Made by a program: the position numbers and the translations under genes | Origin: Actinomycetales bacterium | GTDB taxonomy: Bacteria > Actinomycetota > Actinomycetes > S36-B12 > UBA5976 | Length of the DNA: 64,000 nt | NCBI GenBank assembly: GCA_018969715.1 | Contig: JAGWXT010000006.1 | Location: forward strand, 1 to 64,000 | Direction of reading: 5' to 3' | The notes under the pieces: generated by a model | What the model saw: only the letters and a program-made list of their open reading frames with translations | What the model was told of the DNA's origin: nothing | Database searches by the model: none | Part shown: piece after piece, positions 1 to 9,111 of the stretch | Layout: each line of letters opens with the position of its first letter | How positions within the stretch are numbered: the stretch's first letter is position 1

Positions 1-2
1 CC

Positions 3-416
3 TACTTCGACTCACAGCGGCTGGGGGTTGCGCGCACGTACTGGTTCTCCTGGGGCAAGGAGGAGCCGGAGAAGGGTGTGAACTTCGGGATCGTCACCGA
101 CCGGGGAAGCTCCGGGGGGCAGGCGTTCGGGCGTTACGGCACGTGGCTGACCACCGGCCAGATCCCCGCCGGCGTCCCCCGGTGCGTCCCGCTCGGTCCC
201 CGTGCCGGTGTGCCCGGTCAGGTGTGCGCACTCGACGCCAAGGGAGAACGAGTTCTCATCATCCCGGCAGCAGACGGACCGATGCCGCGTTGGTCGAAGT
301 CCTCGATCTGGCCTGCCGACGGCCCCTGCCGTCCCGCCGGAGTGGTGCCACAGGCGCGGGCGGAGGTTCCCTTCATCGCGACCAAGCGCGGCGCCTGCCC
401 GCGGGGGAGTACCTGA
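3..416 (+). CDS. C-terminal part of a hypothetical protein (truncated by window edge)
   Basis: The reading frame is open from the first bases of the window and ends at TGA 414-416, leaving 137 residues of a protein that starts upstream. The visible part has an aromatic stretch (YWFSW) near the cut end and four cysteines further on, and has no membrane segment. Cysteine and glycine content would suit an exported protein, but no signal peptide can be seen because the N-terminus is missing. I do not recognise a family. The next gene starts 31 bases downstream with its own promoter-like sequence, so the two need not be cotranscribed. Confidence 0.5.
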   Translation, partial: YFDSQRLGVARTYWFSWGKEEPEKGVNFGIVTDRGSSGGQAFGRYGTWLTTGQIPAGVPRCVPLGPRAGVPGQVCALDAKGERVLIIPAADGPMPRWSKSSIWPADGPCRPAGVVPQARAEVPFIATKRGACPRGST

Positions 417-447
417 TCCGCGGTCACCCACCCAATACAGTCACGGC

Positions 448-834
448 GTGAGCGCCTCGCAACCCGCGGACACCACCGGCCTTCCCCAGCGCCCCGTGGC
501 GCCGGTCCTGGCAATCCTCTCGACCGTTGGGTGGCTGATCGTCGGTCTCGTGGGCGGAGTTCTCGCGCCCTTCAGCTTCTTCCTCTTCGATGCTGGGGAC
601 GTGTCCGGGTGGACGTGGACCCTGTTCTGGGGAATGTGGCTCACTCCCGTGCTCTGCCTGCTCTCCATCGCTGCCGGCTGGCCGCTGTGGGCGCTCACCC
701 GTCGGCGTCGATCGAGGTCAGCGCGCGCGGCGCGCATTGTCGTTGCCCTCCTGCCGCTGCTCGGACTCGGGGCCATCGCTGTCGCGTCGGTGGCCATCGA
801 GGTGCTGTGCGGGGGATCGCTCACCTGCCGTTGA
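448..834 (+). CDS. small membrane protein of unknown function, about three TM segments
   Basis: The 128-residue protein starts at GTG 448. A TACAGT hexamer at 436-441 lies exactly six bases before the start, the spacing of a leaderless actinobacterial promoter, and there is no Shine-Dalgarno sequence. A short polar N-terminus is followed by hydrophobic helices at about residues 15-45, 55-80 and 95-118. An arginine-rich cytoplasmic-type loop (TRRRRSRSARAAR) sits between the second and third. The C-terminus carries two cysteines (LCGGSLTC). No catalytic motif or known family is visible, so function is unknown. The neighbour on the right is convergent. Confidence 0.6.
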   Translation: MSASQPADTTGLPQRPVAPVLAILSTVGWLIVGLVGGVLAPFSFFLFDAGDVSGWTWTLFWGMWLTPVLCLLSIAAGWPLWALTRRRRSRSARAARIVVALLPLLGLGAIAVASVAIEVLCGGSLTCR

Positions 835-882
835 CCCGCTCCGATCGCTGCCGCGGCGGTCCGATGTCGGTTGCCGGCTCAT

Positions 883-1452
883 TCAGCGCAGCTGACCAGG
901 CACCGCTCGGATTTGGTCGACCAGGGTGCGGTAGTCGCGCATGCGCGTGGTGAGCGCTGCCTGGGCGTCGAGTCCCTCGAAGAGGCCGAGTTTCGGTTCC
1001 AGGATCGGTGTCAGTTCCGCGATTCCCAGTTCTGCTTGCTGGTAGGCGCGTTCCGCGGCGGTGGCGGCAGCCGTCGCCTGACGGAGTGCGCGACTGCGGT
1101 CTCCTCGACCCTCCCACTGAGCGGCGGCACGGGTATGTCGGGCGACCTGGTTGAGGTGCGAATCCGATCGGTTGATCACCCCGTCGACGCGTGCCCGTTC
1201 CGCGGCGCTCAGGCGCGGCCCGTACCGGGTGAGGTAACCGGTCAGCTCGGCGCGCATACTGCGTCGGAAGGATGTCACGGCACGGGCGGCCTCCGCGGCA
1301 GCGTTTGACGCCGGCAGGCCGGCCGCCGGCAGGTGTGACGCGGGCAGGATGGACGCGGCGGCGGGGGCTGCCAGCACCCCCGTTCCCATGACAACCACCC
1401 CACTGAGGAGGGCGCCGAGGAGCCAGCGCGTCACAGGCTGGGCACGGGCCAT
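883..1452 (-). CDS. secreted helical protein of unknown function
   Basis: The 189-residue protein begins with a basic N-terminus and a hydrophobic stretch ending in an AAPAAAS-like signal-peptidase site near residue 30, so it is probably exported. The mature part is alanine- and arginine-rich and predicted largely helical, possibly coiled-coil, with no cysteines. I chose ATG 1452 because TAGCGT (1460-1465 on this strand) lies seven bases upstream, a leaderless arrangement. An in-frame GTG at 1461 would add three residues. The gene is convergent with the membrane protein on its left and divergent from the aldehyde dehydrogenase on its right. I do not recognise a family. Confidence 0.55.
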   Translation of the reverse strand: MARAQPVTRWLLGALLSGVVVMGTGVLAAPAAASILPASHLPAAGLPASNAAAEAARAVTSFRRSMRAELTGYLTRYGPRLSAAERARVDGVINRSDSHLNQVARHTRAAAQWEGRGDRSRALRQATAAATAAERAYQQAELGIAELTPILEPKLGLFEGLDAQAALTTRMRDYRTLVDQIRAVPGQLR

Positions 1453-1577
1453 GCATCGCACGCTACCTGTCCGATGCCGTTGCCCGCTGGCGGCGGACGT
1501 ACACTGCCCTTGCCGCCGGGGCGCACCCCCTCGACTCGAGCGGACACCACGTGGTCCCTACGCGCACAGGAGAGCCG

Positions 1578-3023
1578 ATGAGCGTCGACGTCCTCCCCGC
1601 GGCCGCCCCCACCCGCATGTTGATCGGCGGCACTTGGGTTGACGGCGCGGCCGCCCTGAACGTCATCAACCCCGCCAACCTCTCGGTTCTGGCCGAGATC
1701 GGGGATGCCGATGTGTCCGTCGCCCTCAGTGCGGTCACCGCAGCACATGACGCATTCACGACCTGGAGTGTGACCCCCGCCCGGCAGCGAGCAGAGGTGC
1801 TACGCCGGGCCTACGAGATCATGTCGGCCGAGGCGGAGGTGTGCGCCCGCCTGATCGTGCTGGAGAACGGCAAGGCGTGGCGTGATGCGCTCGGTGAGGC
1901 CACGTATGCGGCGGAGTTCTTTCGCTGGTTCTCGGAGGAGGCCGCACGAGTGGCGGGCGGATTCCGGTACAGCCCGGCACGGGACAAGACGATCATCACC
2001 GACCATCGTCCCATCGGTGTCGCCTACCTGATCACGCCGTGGAACTTCCCGGCGGCCATGGCAACCCGCAAACTCGGCCCGGCGCTGGCGGCCGGCTGCA
2101 CGGCTGTGCTCAAGCCCGCTGCGGAGACTCCGCTGACCGCACTCTGGGTCGGCGACGTGCTGCAGCGGGCGGGTGCACCCGCGGGCGTCGTCAATGTCAT
2201 CACCACCTCGACCTCAGGTGACGTTTCCCGCGCGATCCTCGCTGATCCCCGGGTGGCGACCCTGTCGTTCACGGGCTCCACTGAGGTGGGCAGGATCCTG
2301 CTGCGCCAGACTGCCGAGCGGGTGCTGCCGTCCTCAATGGAACTGGGGGGCAACGCCCCCTTCATCGTGCTCGCGGGCGCCGATGTCGACAAGGCGGTCG
2401 CTGGGGCGATGATCGCCAAGATGCGCAATGGCGGCGCCGCCTGCACAGCCGCGAACCGCTTCTACCTTCATGAATCCCTGGCGGACCGGTTCGCCCTTGC
2501 GTTTGAGTCCGCGCTCCGCGGCCTGCGGATCGGGCCGGGAATTGAACAGGGCAATGACCTCGGAGCGATGGTGTCGGTTCGGGAACGCGACAAGGTCCTC
2601 ACCCTGCTGGCGGCCGCCGGCGCCGAGGGTGCCGCGATCGAGCCGATTCTCGATGCACCGCAAACGGGTGCCTTCATCGCCCCCTATGTGGTCCGCGATG
2701 TTGCACATGGGTCGACGCTGACCCGAACCGAGATCTTCGGTCCGGTCGCGCCGCTGGTGACCTTTGGCGACGAGGATGAAGCCATTGCCATGGCCAATGA
2801 CACCGAATACGGCCTGATCTCGTACGTCTACGCGGCCGACGCCGGCACCGGGGTGCGCGTTGCCCGACGCATGGAATCGGGCATGGTCGCCATCAACCGC
2901 GGCTTGATCGCGGATCCGGCCGCGCCGTTCGGGGGGATGAAGGAATCCGGCCTCGGGCGGGAGGGTGGTTTTGCAGGGATCCACGAATTCCTCGAGACGC
3001 AGTACTTCGGTGTCGACCTCTGA
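1578..3023 (+). CDS. NAD(P)-dependent aldehyde dehydrogenase, succinate-semialdehyde dehydrogenase-like
   Basis: This 481-residue protein has the full ALDH fold: an N-terminal region through the ITPWNFP motif, the nucleotide-binding GSTEVG loop, the general-base glutamate in MELGGNAP at about residue 255, and the catalytic cysteine in GGAACTAANR at about residue 289. The C-terminal PFGGMKESGLGREGG motif is typical of the succinate-semialdehyde dehydrogenase branch (GabD), though the aldehyde cannot be fixed from sequence alone. The start at ATG 1578 follows AGGAGAG at good spacing. The next gene, a sugar-phosphate isomerase domain protein, begins at the stop codon. That suggests coupled expression and possibly a sugar-derived aldehyde as substrate. 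Confidence 0.88.
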   Translation: MSVDVLPAAAPTRMLIGGTWVDGAAALNVINPANLSVLAEIGDADVSVALSAVTAAHDAFTTWSVTPARQRAEVLRRAYEIMSAEAEVCARLIVLENGKAWRDALGEATYAAEFFRWFSEEAARVAGGFRYSPARDKTIITDHRPIGVAYLITPWNFPAAMATRKLGPALAAGCTAVLKPAAETPLTALWVGDVLQRAGAPAGVVNVITTSTSGDVSRAILADPRVATLSFTGSTEVGRILLRQTAERVLPSSMELGGNAPFIVLAGADVDKAVAGAMIAKMRNGGAACTAANRFYLHESLADRFALAFESALRGLRIGPGIEQGNDLGAMVSVRERDKVLTLLAAAGAEGAAIEPILDAPQTGAFIAPYVVRDVAHGSTLTRTEIFGPVAPLVTFGDEDEAIAMANDTEYGLISYVYAADAGTGVRVARRMESGMVAINRGLIADPAAPFGGMKESGLGREGGFAGIHEFLETQYFGVDL

Positions 3024-3024
3024 G

Positions 3025-3603
3025 GTGGGGGCCGAGTTTCTGGCCTCGTATCTGACACGCCTGCAGGCAGCGATCAGCGAGCTTGACCCGATGAGCCTGC
3101 TGCGGCTGGCTGAGGCGATCGATCGAACGGTTGCCGAGGGCCGGCAGGTACTGCTGCTCGGCAATGGCGGCAGTGCCGCCACCGCGGGCCACTACGTCAA
3201 CGATCTGGTGATGGCCTACGGCCGCACCGGACGGGTTGCCCGGGTACGCAGCCTGACCGACAACCCCGCCCTCATCACCGGTATCGGCAACGACTACTCC
3301 TTTGCGGAGATCTTCACCTTCCAATTGCGCGCCAGCGGGGGCCCCGGTGACCTCGCCATCGCGATCTCGGCCTCCGGCAACTCACCCAACCTCCTTGCCG
3401 GCATCGAGCAGGCGCAGGCACTGGGGATGACGACAGCAGCCATTGTCGGATTCGATGGCGGGCGCCTCGCCGAACTGTGCGACATCGTCGTTCACGCCGC
3501 AACCGGGGTCGGAGACTACGGGCCTGCCGAGGACCTGCACCTCATCGTCAACCACGCCATCGCGGGGCTGCTGTACGCGCGGGGGGTGGCCGCAACCTCC
3601 TGA
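3025..3603 (+). CDS. SIS-domain phosphoheptose isomerase-like protein
   Basis: About 192 residues, the length of GmhA sedoheptulose-7-phosphate isomerase. The phosphosugar-binding motifs are present: LLLGNGGSAATAGH near residue 48, TGIGNDY near 85, and the ISASGNSPN loop near 108. The role would be aldose/ketose phosphate isomerisation or binding, in the cytoplasm. The start is uncertain. GTG 3025 gives the family length and lies two bases after the aldehyde dehydrogenase stop. GTG 3010 and GTG 2965 are in frame upstream and would overlap that gene. No good ribosome-binding site precedes 3025, so expression may be coupled to the upstream gene. A convergent gene follows. Confidence 0.8.
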   Translation: MGAEFLASYLTRLQAAISELDPMSLLRLAEAIDRTVAEGRQVLLLGNGGSAATAGHYVNDLVMAYGRTGRVARVRSLTDNPALITGIGNDYSFAEIFTFQLRASGGPGDLAIAISASGNSPNLLAGIEQAQALGMTTAAIVGFDGGRLAELCDIVVHAATGVGDYGPAEDLHLIVNHAIAGLLYARGVAATS

Positions 3604-3728
3604 GGAGCACCTGAGGGCAGGTCGAGTCGGCGCGGGACACGCTGATGTAGGGGGTCGGGCGGCCCGCGAGGGGGTGGCGTACCGGGGGCCGGTGCACCCG
3701 ACCGGATCCGTCCGGCGTTGCCCCCCGT

Positions 3729-4226
3729 TCAGTCAACCGGTGCGGCCTCCGCAAGACCCTTGAGGCGGACGAGGGTCTTCGCCATTGCCACCTCGACAAA
3801 GCGGGTGTTGCGCACGGCCGGACTGAACCGACCAAACCAGCGCATCCGCCGCAGGTCATCGGACTCGGTGACCTCTGTCTGCGGTGGCTCGCCGGCGGCA
3901 ACGGTCAGGGGGCGCAGTTCATAGCGCCAGCGATTGCCGAGCAGGTGGCACCATGCGATGCGCAGGTCAGGCTCGTACTCCACAACAGTGCTCGTCACCC
4001 GGTAGGGGACGCCCACCCTCATCGCGACATTGAACCGGCTGCCCAGTGTGAGGCGATCGGGTCCCCGCACCCGGCCAACGACTGTGCCGGAGCCGTCGAA
4101 CTGAGCGTGCATGTGCGGATCGCTGATGAGGGAGAAGATCCGCTCAGCCGATGCATTGATGGTGATGCGCGCCGAGAGCAGGCGCGGATCACCGGTGTCG
4201 AGGATCTCAGCCCGCGGCGCGACCAT
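3729..4226 (-). CDS. SRPBCC (START-like) superfamily protein
   Basis: The 165-residue protein begins with the pattern typical of SRPBCC/polyketide-cyclase-like proteins: a first beta strand, then ASAERIFSLISDPHMHAQFD. A central DRLTLGSRFNVAMR strand and a long C-terminal helix (RNTRFVEVAMAKTLVRLKGL) complete the helix-grip fold. Such proteins bind hydrophobic ligands or act as cyclases or aromatases. The ligand is not predictable here. ATG 4226 has TAGGGT at 4233-4238, six bases upstream, so the message is probably leaderless. It faces the isomerase gene and is divergent from a secreted-protein gene. Confidence 0.75.
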   Translation of the reverse strand: MVAPRAEILDTGDPRLLSARITINASAERIFSLISDPHMHAQFDGSGTVVGRVRGPDRLTLGSRFNVAMRVGVPYRVTSTVVEYEPDLRIAWCHLLGNRWRYELRPLTVAAGEPPQTEVTESDDLRRMRWFGRFSPAVRNTRFVEVAMAKTLVRLKGLAEAAPVD

Positions 4227-4407
4227 GCCGCCACCCTAGTGATCTGTGGTGGCGAATCGCCGAATGGGCCGCGACCGTCGATCGTGGATTCGGCCGGCCA
4301 TGGCGGTAGGATGCGGCCGGCGGGTTGACCGATCCGCGCGTGTCATGGTCGCCTAACGGCGTCCCGCCGGGTTTGCAGCCAATGGTGATCGGCAGGGAGG
4401 AACGGCT

Positions 4408-4998
4408 ATGTCGGGCACGAGGATTGCAGGGGTCGTCATTGCGCTCGTCGCGCTCACTCTCGGGGCGCCGGCGATGGCATCGCCCGCGATCGGCGCCGGG
4501 GTGGCAACGCTCCCCGCCATGGGCTCGGGCAACCCCTATGAGGACATCCAGGTGGGGGTGAGTTACACCGTCTACCAGCCGGGGACGACGCGTGGAATCC
4601 CGCAGCGTGAGGTCACGACCCTGGACTGCGCCGCGGGTACCGAAGCCAGTGCATCCGCAACCTACAGTGCGAACCGTCCGCAGAACCAGTGGTACACGGG
4701 CACCTACATCACGTTGCTCCAGGGCAATCCGATCTGTGCGGACGGTGTCACCGGACGGCAGATCGCGACGGCACGTGTCAACGGTCAGCGGGCAACAGTG
4801 TTCATCGGCTGCGATGGTGGCACCGAGACGCCCTGTCCGCGGGCACCGCGGAGCCGACTGGCCCAGGTGGGCGGCACGCTGGAGGTTACCTTCCCCGGGC
4901 GGGGTGGCCGGCCGAGTACGGATATCCGGATGGGATTCGGCGGTCTGACGCTGGGCCAGGCATTGCAAGTTGCGCGCAGCCTCGCCCCCGTCGGCTAG
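4408..4998 (+). CDS. secreted protein of unknown function
   Basis: The 196-residue protein has a clear Sec signal peptide (two basic residues absent, then a hydrophobic core IAGVVIALVALTL and cleavage after AMA near residue 25). The mature part is predicted to be mostly beta, with four cysteines at spacings that could form two disulfides (TLDCAAG, PICADG, FIGCDGG, TPCPRAP). A strong GGGAGGAA ribosome-binding site precedes ATG 4408. The 3' end overlaps the convergent oxidoreductase stop by a few bases. I do not recognise a family. Location outside the cytoplasm is the only firm inference. Confidence 0.6.
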   Translation: MSGTRIAGVVIALVALTLGAPAMASPAIGAGVATLPAMGSGNPYEDIQVGVSYTVYQPGTTRGIPQREVTTLDCAAGTEASASATYSANRPQNQWYTGTYITLLQGNPICADGVTGRQIATARVNGQRATVFIGCDGGTETPCPRAPRSRLAQVGGTLEVTFPGRGGRPSTDIRMGFGGLTLGQALQVARSLAPVG

Positions 4999-6203
4999 TC
5001 GCGCGTGAGCCCCGGCTGCACCCAGCCGCCCGTCGCGACCGAGGCGAGCACGGCCTCATTGGCCTCGGCTGCGCGCATCGCATCGTCGAGGGTTGCTCCG
5101 AGCATCGGACCACCGGTGACTGCGGCGAGCAGGCGGGCCAGCTCAATCACCTTGGTGTCGTCGTAGCTCATGGCGATCCCGGCTCCCGGCTGGAACCGCG
5201 CGTACTCCCCGTCGCCGGGTGCACCGAGGATCACCTGCGTCGCCTGTCCCTGGTAGTCGTCACCGGAGCACAGGGCCAGCTCATCGGAACGACGGAAGTC
5301 CCACGCGACATATCCCGTTGAGCCATGGACGGTGAAGCCGTAGTTGCACTGGTCGCCGACGGATGTCCGTCCCGCCTCGTACATGACGCGTGCACCCTGC
5401 GTCATGCGCAGCAGGCAGGAGACATAGTCCTCGTTCTCGACGCTGCCGTAGCGCAGGGTTGGGTCACTGAGGTCCGCCATGGCGAAATGACTGGCACCGG
5501 CGGTCGCGTGCGGCCGGCGGGAGATGAAGGTTGCGGTATCGGCCACGAGCGAGTCGATGTCACCGAGCAGGGTGCGGATCATGTCGAAGCCATGGGACCC
5601 GAGGTCGGCGAGGATCCCGTGGCCACCCTGGGAGATCGTGTATCGCCAGGAGAGCGTGCCCGCCGGATGAGCTGCGTAGTCGGCGAGTGTGCGGACATAG
5701 GCGTGGGTTGGGGTGCCGATCGCTCCCTGCCTGATGAGCTCCCTCGCCCGCTCCACCATCGGCAGATTTCGGTAGTTGAAGCCCACCGTTGCGTGTACTC
5801 CGGCGGCGTTGACCGCATCGCGGATCGCGGCGGCGTCGGCCGCTCGCAGCCCTACCGGCTTCTCGATCCACAGGTGCTTGCCAGCCTGGGCCACCGCCGT
5901 GCCCATCTCCGCGTGGAAGGCGTTCGGTGCCGTGACGCAGACCAAGCCAACCGCGGGATCGGCGACGAGGTCCCGCCAGTCGGGGTAGGACCGCACGGGC
6001 CCGTGCTGGGCGCGAAAGGCCGCGACATGGTCGGCCAGGGTGTCGGCGACGGCGACGACCGACGGGGCAACCGGTAGGTCCGGATAGTGGTGGCGCAGCC
6101 GGGCGGCCGACCGCGCGTGGACCTGCCCCATCCAGCCCGCCCCGATCACCCCGACACCAAGGGGGGTGACGGCTGTTGGCGCCACCGGCTGTTCTCCCGC
6201 CAC
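4995..6203 (-). CDS. Gfo/Idh/MocA family NAD(P)-dependent oxidoreductase
   Basis: The N-terminal Rossmann domain has GVGVIGAGWMGQVHA, and the family EKP motif follows (LWIEKPVGL), with the C-terminal alpha/beta domain giving about 400 residues. These enzymes oxidise or reduce sugars, inositols or related polyols. The substrate is not predictable. I take GTG 6203 as the start because GGAAGGAGA lies just upstream. The same ribosome-binding-site-plus-GTG block is repeated 18 bases downstream (GTG 6185), giving a second in-frame start. The MFS transporter upstream on the same strand ends 80 bases away, so the two may be cotranscribed and the transporter may handle a related compound. Confidence 0.85.
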   Translation of the reverse strand: MAGEQPVAPTAVTPLGVGVIGAGWMGQVHARSAARLRHHYPDLPVAPSVVAVADTLADHVAAFRAQHGPVRSYPDWRDLVADPAVGLVCVTAPNAFHAEMGTAVAQAGKHLWIEKPVGLRAADAAAIRDAVNAAGVHATVGFNYRNLPMVERARELIRQGAIGTPTHAYVRTLADYAAHPAGTLSWRYTISQGGHGILADLGSHGFDMIRTLLGDIDSLVADTATFISRRPHATAGASHFAMADLSDPTLRYGSVENEDYVSCLLRMTQGARVMYEAGRTSVGDQCNYGFTVHGSTGYVAWDFRRSDELALCSGDDYQGQATQVILGAPGDGEYARFQPGAGIAMSYDDTKVIELARLLAAVTGGPMLGATLDDAMRAAEANEAVLASVATGGWVQPGLTRD

Positions 6204-6215
6204 CGGTTGCTCTCC
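6180..6215 (-). repeat. 18-bp duplication of a ribosome-binding-site/GTG start block
   Basis: Two adjacent 18-base units (6180-6197 and 6198-6215) match at 16 of 18 positions. Each holds a GGAGA-type ribosome-binding sequence and an in-frame GTG for the oxidoreductase gene, so translation could start at 6203 or 6185. Confidence 0.7.
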
Positions 6216-6283
6216 TTCCGTTGGTCGCCACCTACGGTGGCGCCCCACCCTAGTCGATCTCGGCGCCTACGTGTCGACAGTTA

Positions 6284-7882
6284 TCAGTGGCCCGTTGCGG
6301 TGCTCTCCGATGCCGTGCTCTCCGCTGCGGCGTAGGAGTCCAGCAGCCTGCGCTCCCTGGTCCGACCCGGGTAGCAGGTTGCCACCAGCAGTGCACCGAG
6401 GACGACCGCCACCGCACCGGCTGCGTAGGCCCAATTGGCGCCAGCGAGGAAGGAGTCACGTGCGGCCGCGATGATCTCCTGGGTGAAGGTGGGGTAGCGC
6501 TCAGCAAGCGTGGCCGCACTTGCGAAGGAATCCTGAAGCGCTGCGGACGTCTGCTGCGTCACCTTCGATGCCTCGGCGCTGGTGCCGATGGCGGCAGCCA
6601 TGGTCGCGGCGTACCCGGCGGTGAGCAGCGAGCCCATCAGTGCCTGCATGATCGCACCGCCGAGATCGCGTTGCAGGTCATTCGTCGCTGAGGCCATGCC
6701 CACTCGCGCGATGGTGACGGAACTGGTCAGTGAGCGAGCGGCGGGGGCGAGGGCGAGGCCGGCGCCGCAGCCGATGAGCAGGTAGGCCAGGCCAACCCAG
6801 ACGGCCGCTGTCTGCTCACGCCAGGCCAGCAGCATGACGAGGAAGGCCGGCAGGATGAATGCGTAGCCGAGCAGCATCGTTGCGCGGGTGCCGATGCCGA
6901 GGGTGAGGCGTGCGGCCAGACCCGCAACCAGCACCATGCCGACCGCGGCAGGGATGACCGCGACTCCGGATGCGAGGGTGGAGTAGCCCAGCACGTTCTG
7001 CATGAACTGCTGGCCGATGAACATCCCGCCCATCAGTGATCCGAACACGATCATGCCCGCGATGGCGGGAACCCAGAACAGGCGTCGCGATGCAACCCGC
7101 AGGTCGTAGAGCGGATTGCGGGCGGAGCGCTCGCGCAGGACGAAGAGCACCGCCAGCCCAGCGGAGACTGCGATGAGGATCAGCGCCTGCGACAGTCCCG
7201 TTGGAGAGGCGACGGTTGCGACACCGAGGACGAGCGCGCCGACCATAAGCACGCTGATCACTCCCCCGAGATGGTCAACCGGTTCCTGCGACTGGTTCAC
7301 CCCGCTGGGCACGAGCATCACCACCAGCAGCAGCACGATGAAGGCGGGAACGACCGCAATGAGGAACACCGATCCCCACCAGAAACGCTCCAGCAGGGCC
7401 CCGCCGATCACCGGCCCGAGGACTGCCCCCGCCCCGCTCAGGCTCGACCACAGCGCGATCGCTCGCACTCGGGGGCGTCCCGGCCCCCACAGGGCGGTGA
7501 TCAGCGACAGCGTTGTCGGATAAGCCAAGCCCGCGGCGATGCCGGTGATGACCCGACCTGCCACGAGGATCTCGACAGTCGGCGCCCACGCTGAGGCGAT
7601 GCTGGCCGGGATTGTCAGCGTCATCCCGAGCATCAGCAGCAGTCGGCGTCCATAGCGGTCACCGAGGGCGCCGAGGTACAGCACCGACATGGCAAGGCCG
7701 AGTGTGCATCCGATCGCGACGAGGTTCAGCCACGTCTGGGAGGCACTGAAGGCGCGCCCGATATCGGGGAGGGCGACATTTGCAGTGCTGAGGTTGATGT
7801 TCGCAACGACCGCTCCGGCGATCAGCGTGGCGAGGACGGCTCCGGCCCGCGCCGGGGCCGCCGGGGCGGCTACGACAGCCAT
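6284..7882 (-). CDS. MFS transporter, DHA2-like drug/metabolite exporter with 14 TM segments
   Basis: The 532-residue protein has fourteen hydrophobic segments, the number for the EmrB/QacA (DHA2) family. The A motif between TM2 and TM3 is clear (LGALGDRYGRRLLL), and the motif C-like GPVIGG follows in TM5 (LGPVIGGALLERFWW). It should use the proton gradient to export small molecules at the cytoplasmic membrane. A TAGGTT hexamer at 7891-7896 lies eight bases before ATG 7882, consistent with a very short or absent leader. The gene is divergent from the second Gfo/Idh/MocA oxidoreductase and is upstream of the first, so an exported sugar derivative is possible but not shown. Confidence 0.85.
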   Translation of the reverse strand: MAVVAAPAAPARAGAVLATLIAGAVVANINLSTANVALPDIGRAFSASQTWLNLVAIGCTLGLAMSVLYLGALGDRYGRRLLLMLGMTLTIPASIASAWAPTVEILVAGRVITGIAAGLAYPTTLSLITALWGPGRPRVRAIALWSSLSGAGAVLGPVIGGALLERFWWGSVFLIAVVPAFIVLLLVVMLVPSGVNQSQEPVDHLGGVISVLMVGALVLGVATVASPTGLSQALILIAVSAGLAVLFVLRERSARNPLYDLRVASRRLFWVPAIAGMIVFGSLMGGMFIGQQFMQNVLGYSTLASGVAVIPAAVGMVLVAGLAARLTLGIGTRATMLLGYAFILPAFLVMLLAWREQTAAVWVGLAYLLIGCGAGLALAPAARSLTSSVTIARVGMASATNDLQRDLGGAIMQALMGSLLTAGYAATMAAAIGTSAEASKVTQQTSAALQDSFASAATLAERYPTFTQEIIAAARDSFLAGANWAYAAGAVAVVLGALLVATCYPGRTRERRLLDSYAAAESTASESTATGH

Positions 7883-8063
7883 GGCACGCTAACCTAGCGC
7901 GTGCGGCCGGATGTGCCGGCAGTCGGTTGTGGGCCGCCGGTTGCTGGCAGTCCGTTGCGGCCAGCCCGCAGCATCCTGTGGACTGCATGCAATCGGATGG
8001 ATGGGTGCGGTCGGGTCGCAGACACTGGCCGATCCGGGGTCGCTGGGCATGGAGGGAGCGGCA

Positions 8064-9095
8064 ATGCTGCGGTGGGGTTTGGTCAGCACGGCGCGTATCA
8101 ACGACCGGTTACTTGATGCGGTCGCCCGCTCCGAGCGGTCGCAGTTCATTGCCGTCGCGTCCCGTGACGGGCAGCGGGCACGTGCCTACGCCGATCGCTG
8201 GGAGTTGCCGATCGCCTTCGGTTCCTATGCCGAGATGCTGGAATGCGATGAACTCGATGCGGTGTACATCTCACTACCGAATGATCAGCACGCCGAATGG
8301 TCCGTGAGGTTCGCCGATGCGGGCAAGCATGTGCTTTGCGAGAAGCCACTGGCCCTGTCCACCGCCGAGGTTGACGAGATGATGGCAGCGGCCGCGCGCA
8401 ACTCGGTGGTGATTCAGGAGGCGCTTGCCACCCGCTTCCATCCGCAGACTGCGCGGGTGGCGGGGCTGATCGCCGGCGGAACTCTCGGCCGGGTGATCTT
8501 CGGGGAGGGGGTTTTCGACTTCACGATGCCCAACACCACTGACATCCGGCTGGATCCCGAGCTGGGCGGCGGTGCGATGTGGGATGTCGGCTGCTACGTC
8601 GTGGCCTTCTACCAGGCGGTACTCGGTGAGGATCCGGTGCGCGCCAGCGCCCATGCCGTCTGGGGTCCCACCGGTGTCGACCTCGCCTTCGCCGGCAGCC
8701 TCAGTTATCCCAGCGGGGCGTGCGTGCAATTCACGGCCAGCATGATCACTCCCGTCGCACGTCTGGCGAGGATCGTCGGTGAGCAGGGCACGCTGATCCT
8801 CGATCAGCCATGGTTGACAAACATCGGAGCCCTCACCACCGTCCAGCAGGAGGTCGTCCGGCAATCGATGGGAGAGGGCACCTTCGGCGATGAGCCGGGC
8901 ACGATCGAGCGGACGGCATGGGATCACGGTCCCAGTGATGTGTACATCGATCAGCTCACCGCGTTCGAGGACATGGTTATCAGTGGGGTGAGCAGTCCCT
9001 ACCCGCTGCGGGACTCACGCACGAACGTCGCAGTCATCACCGCGCTACTCCACAGCGCCCGCACCGGCGAGCAGGTGACCATCCCCCGAAGCTGA
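8064..9095 (+). CDS. Gfo/Idh/MocA family oxidoreductase, xylose-dehydrogenase-like
   Basis: Start ATG 8064 follows GGAGGGAG. The upstream in-frame extension is not conserved-looking and was discarded. The 343-residue protein has an N-terminal nucleotide fold starting MLRWGLVSTARIN, the DAVYISLPNDQHAEW segment, and the CEKPLAL motif. Its C-terminal domain includes WDVGCYVV. The variant glycine loop and the overall pattern resemble the dimeric dihydrodiol/D-xylose dehydrogenase branch. Substrate is a guess. It is the second paralogue of this family within 4 kb, divergent from the exporter and convergent with a methyltransferase 16 bases away. Confidence 0.85.
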   Translation: MLRWGLVSTARINDRLLDAVARSERSQFIAVASRDGQRARAYADRWELPIAFGSYAEMLECDELDAVYISLPNDQHAEWSVRFADAGKHVLCEKPLALSTAEVDEMMAAAARNSVVIQEALATRFHPQTARVAGLIAGGTLGRVIFGEGVFDFTMPNTTDIRLDPELGGGAMWDVGCYVVAFYQAVLGEDPVRASAHAVWGPTGVDLAFAGSLSYPSGACVQFTASMITPVARLARIVGEQGTLILDQPWLTNIGALTTVQQEVVRQSMGEGTFGDEPGTIERTAWDHGPSDVYIDQLTAFEDMVISGVSSPYPLRDSRTNVAVITALLHSARTGEQVTIPRS

Positions 9096-9111
9096 CTTGA
9101 CCGACCCTGGG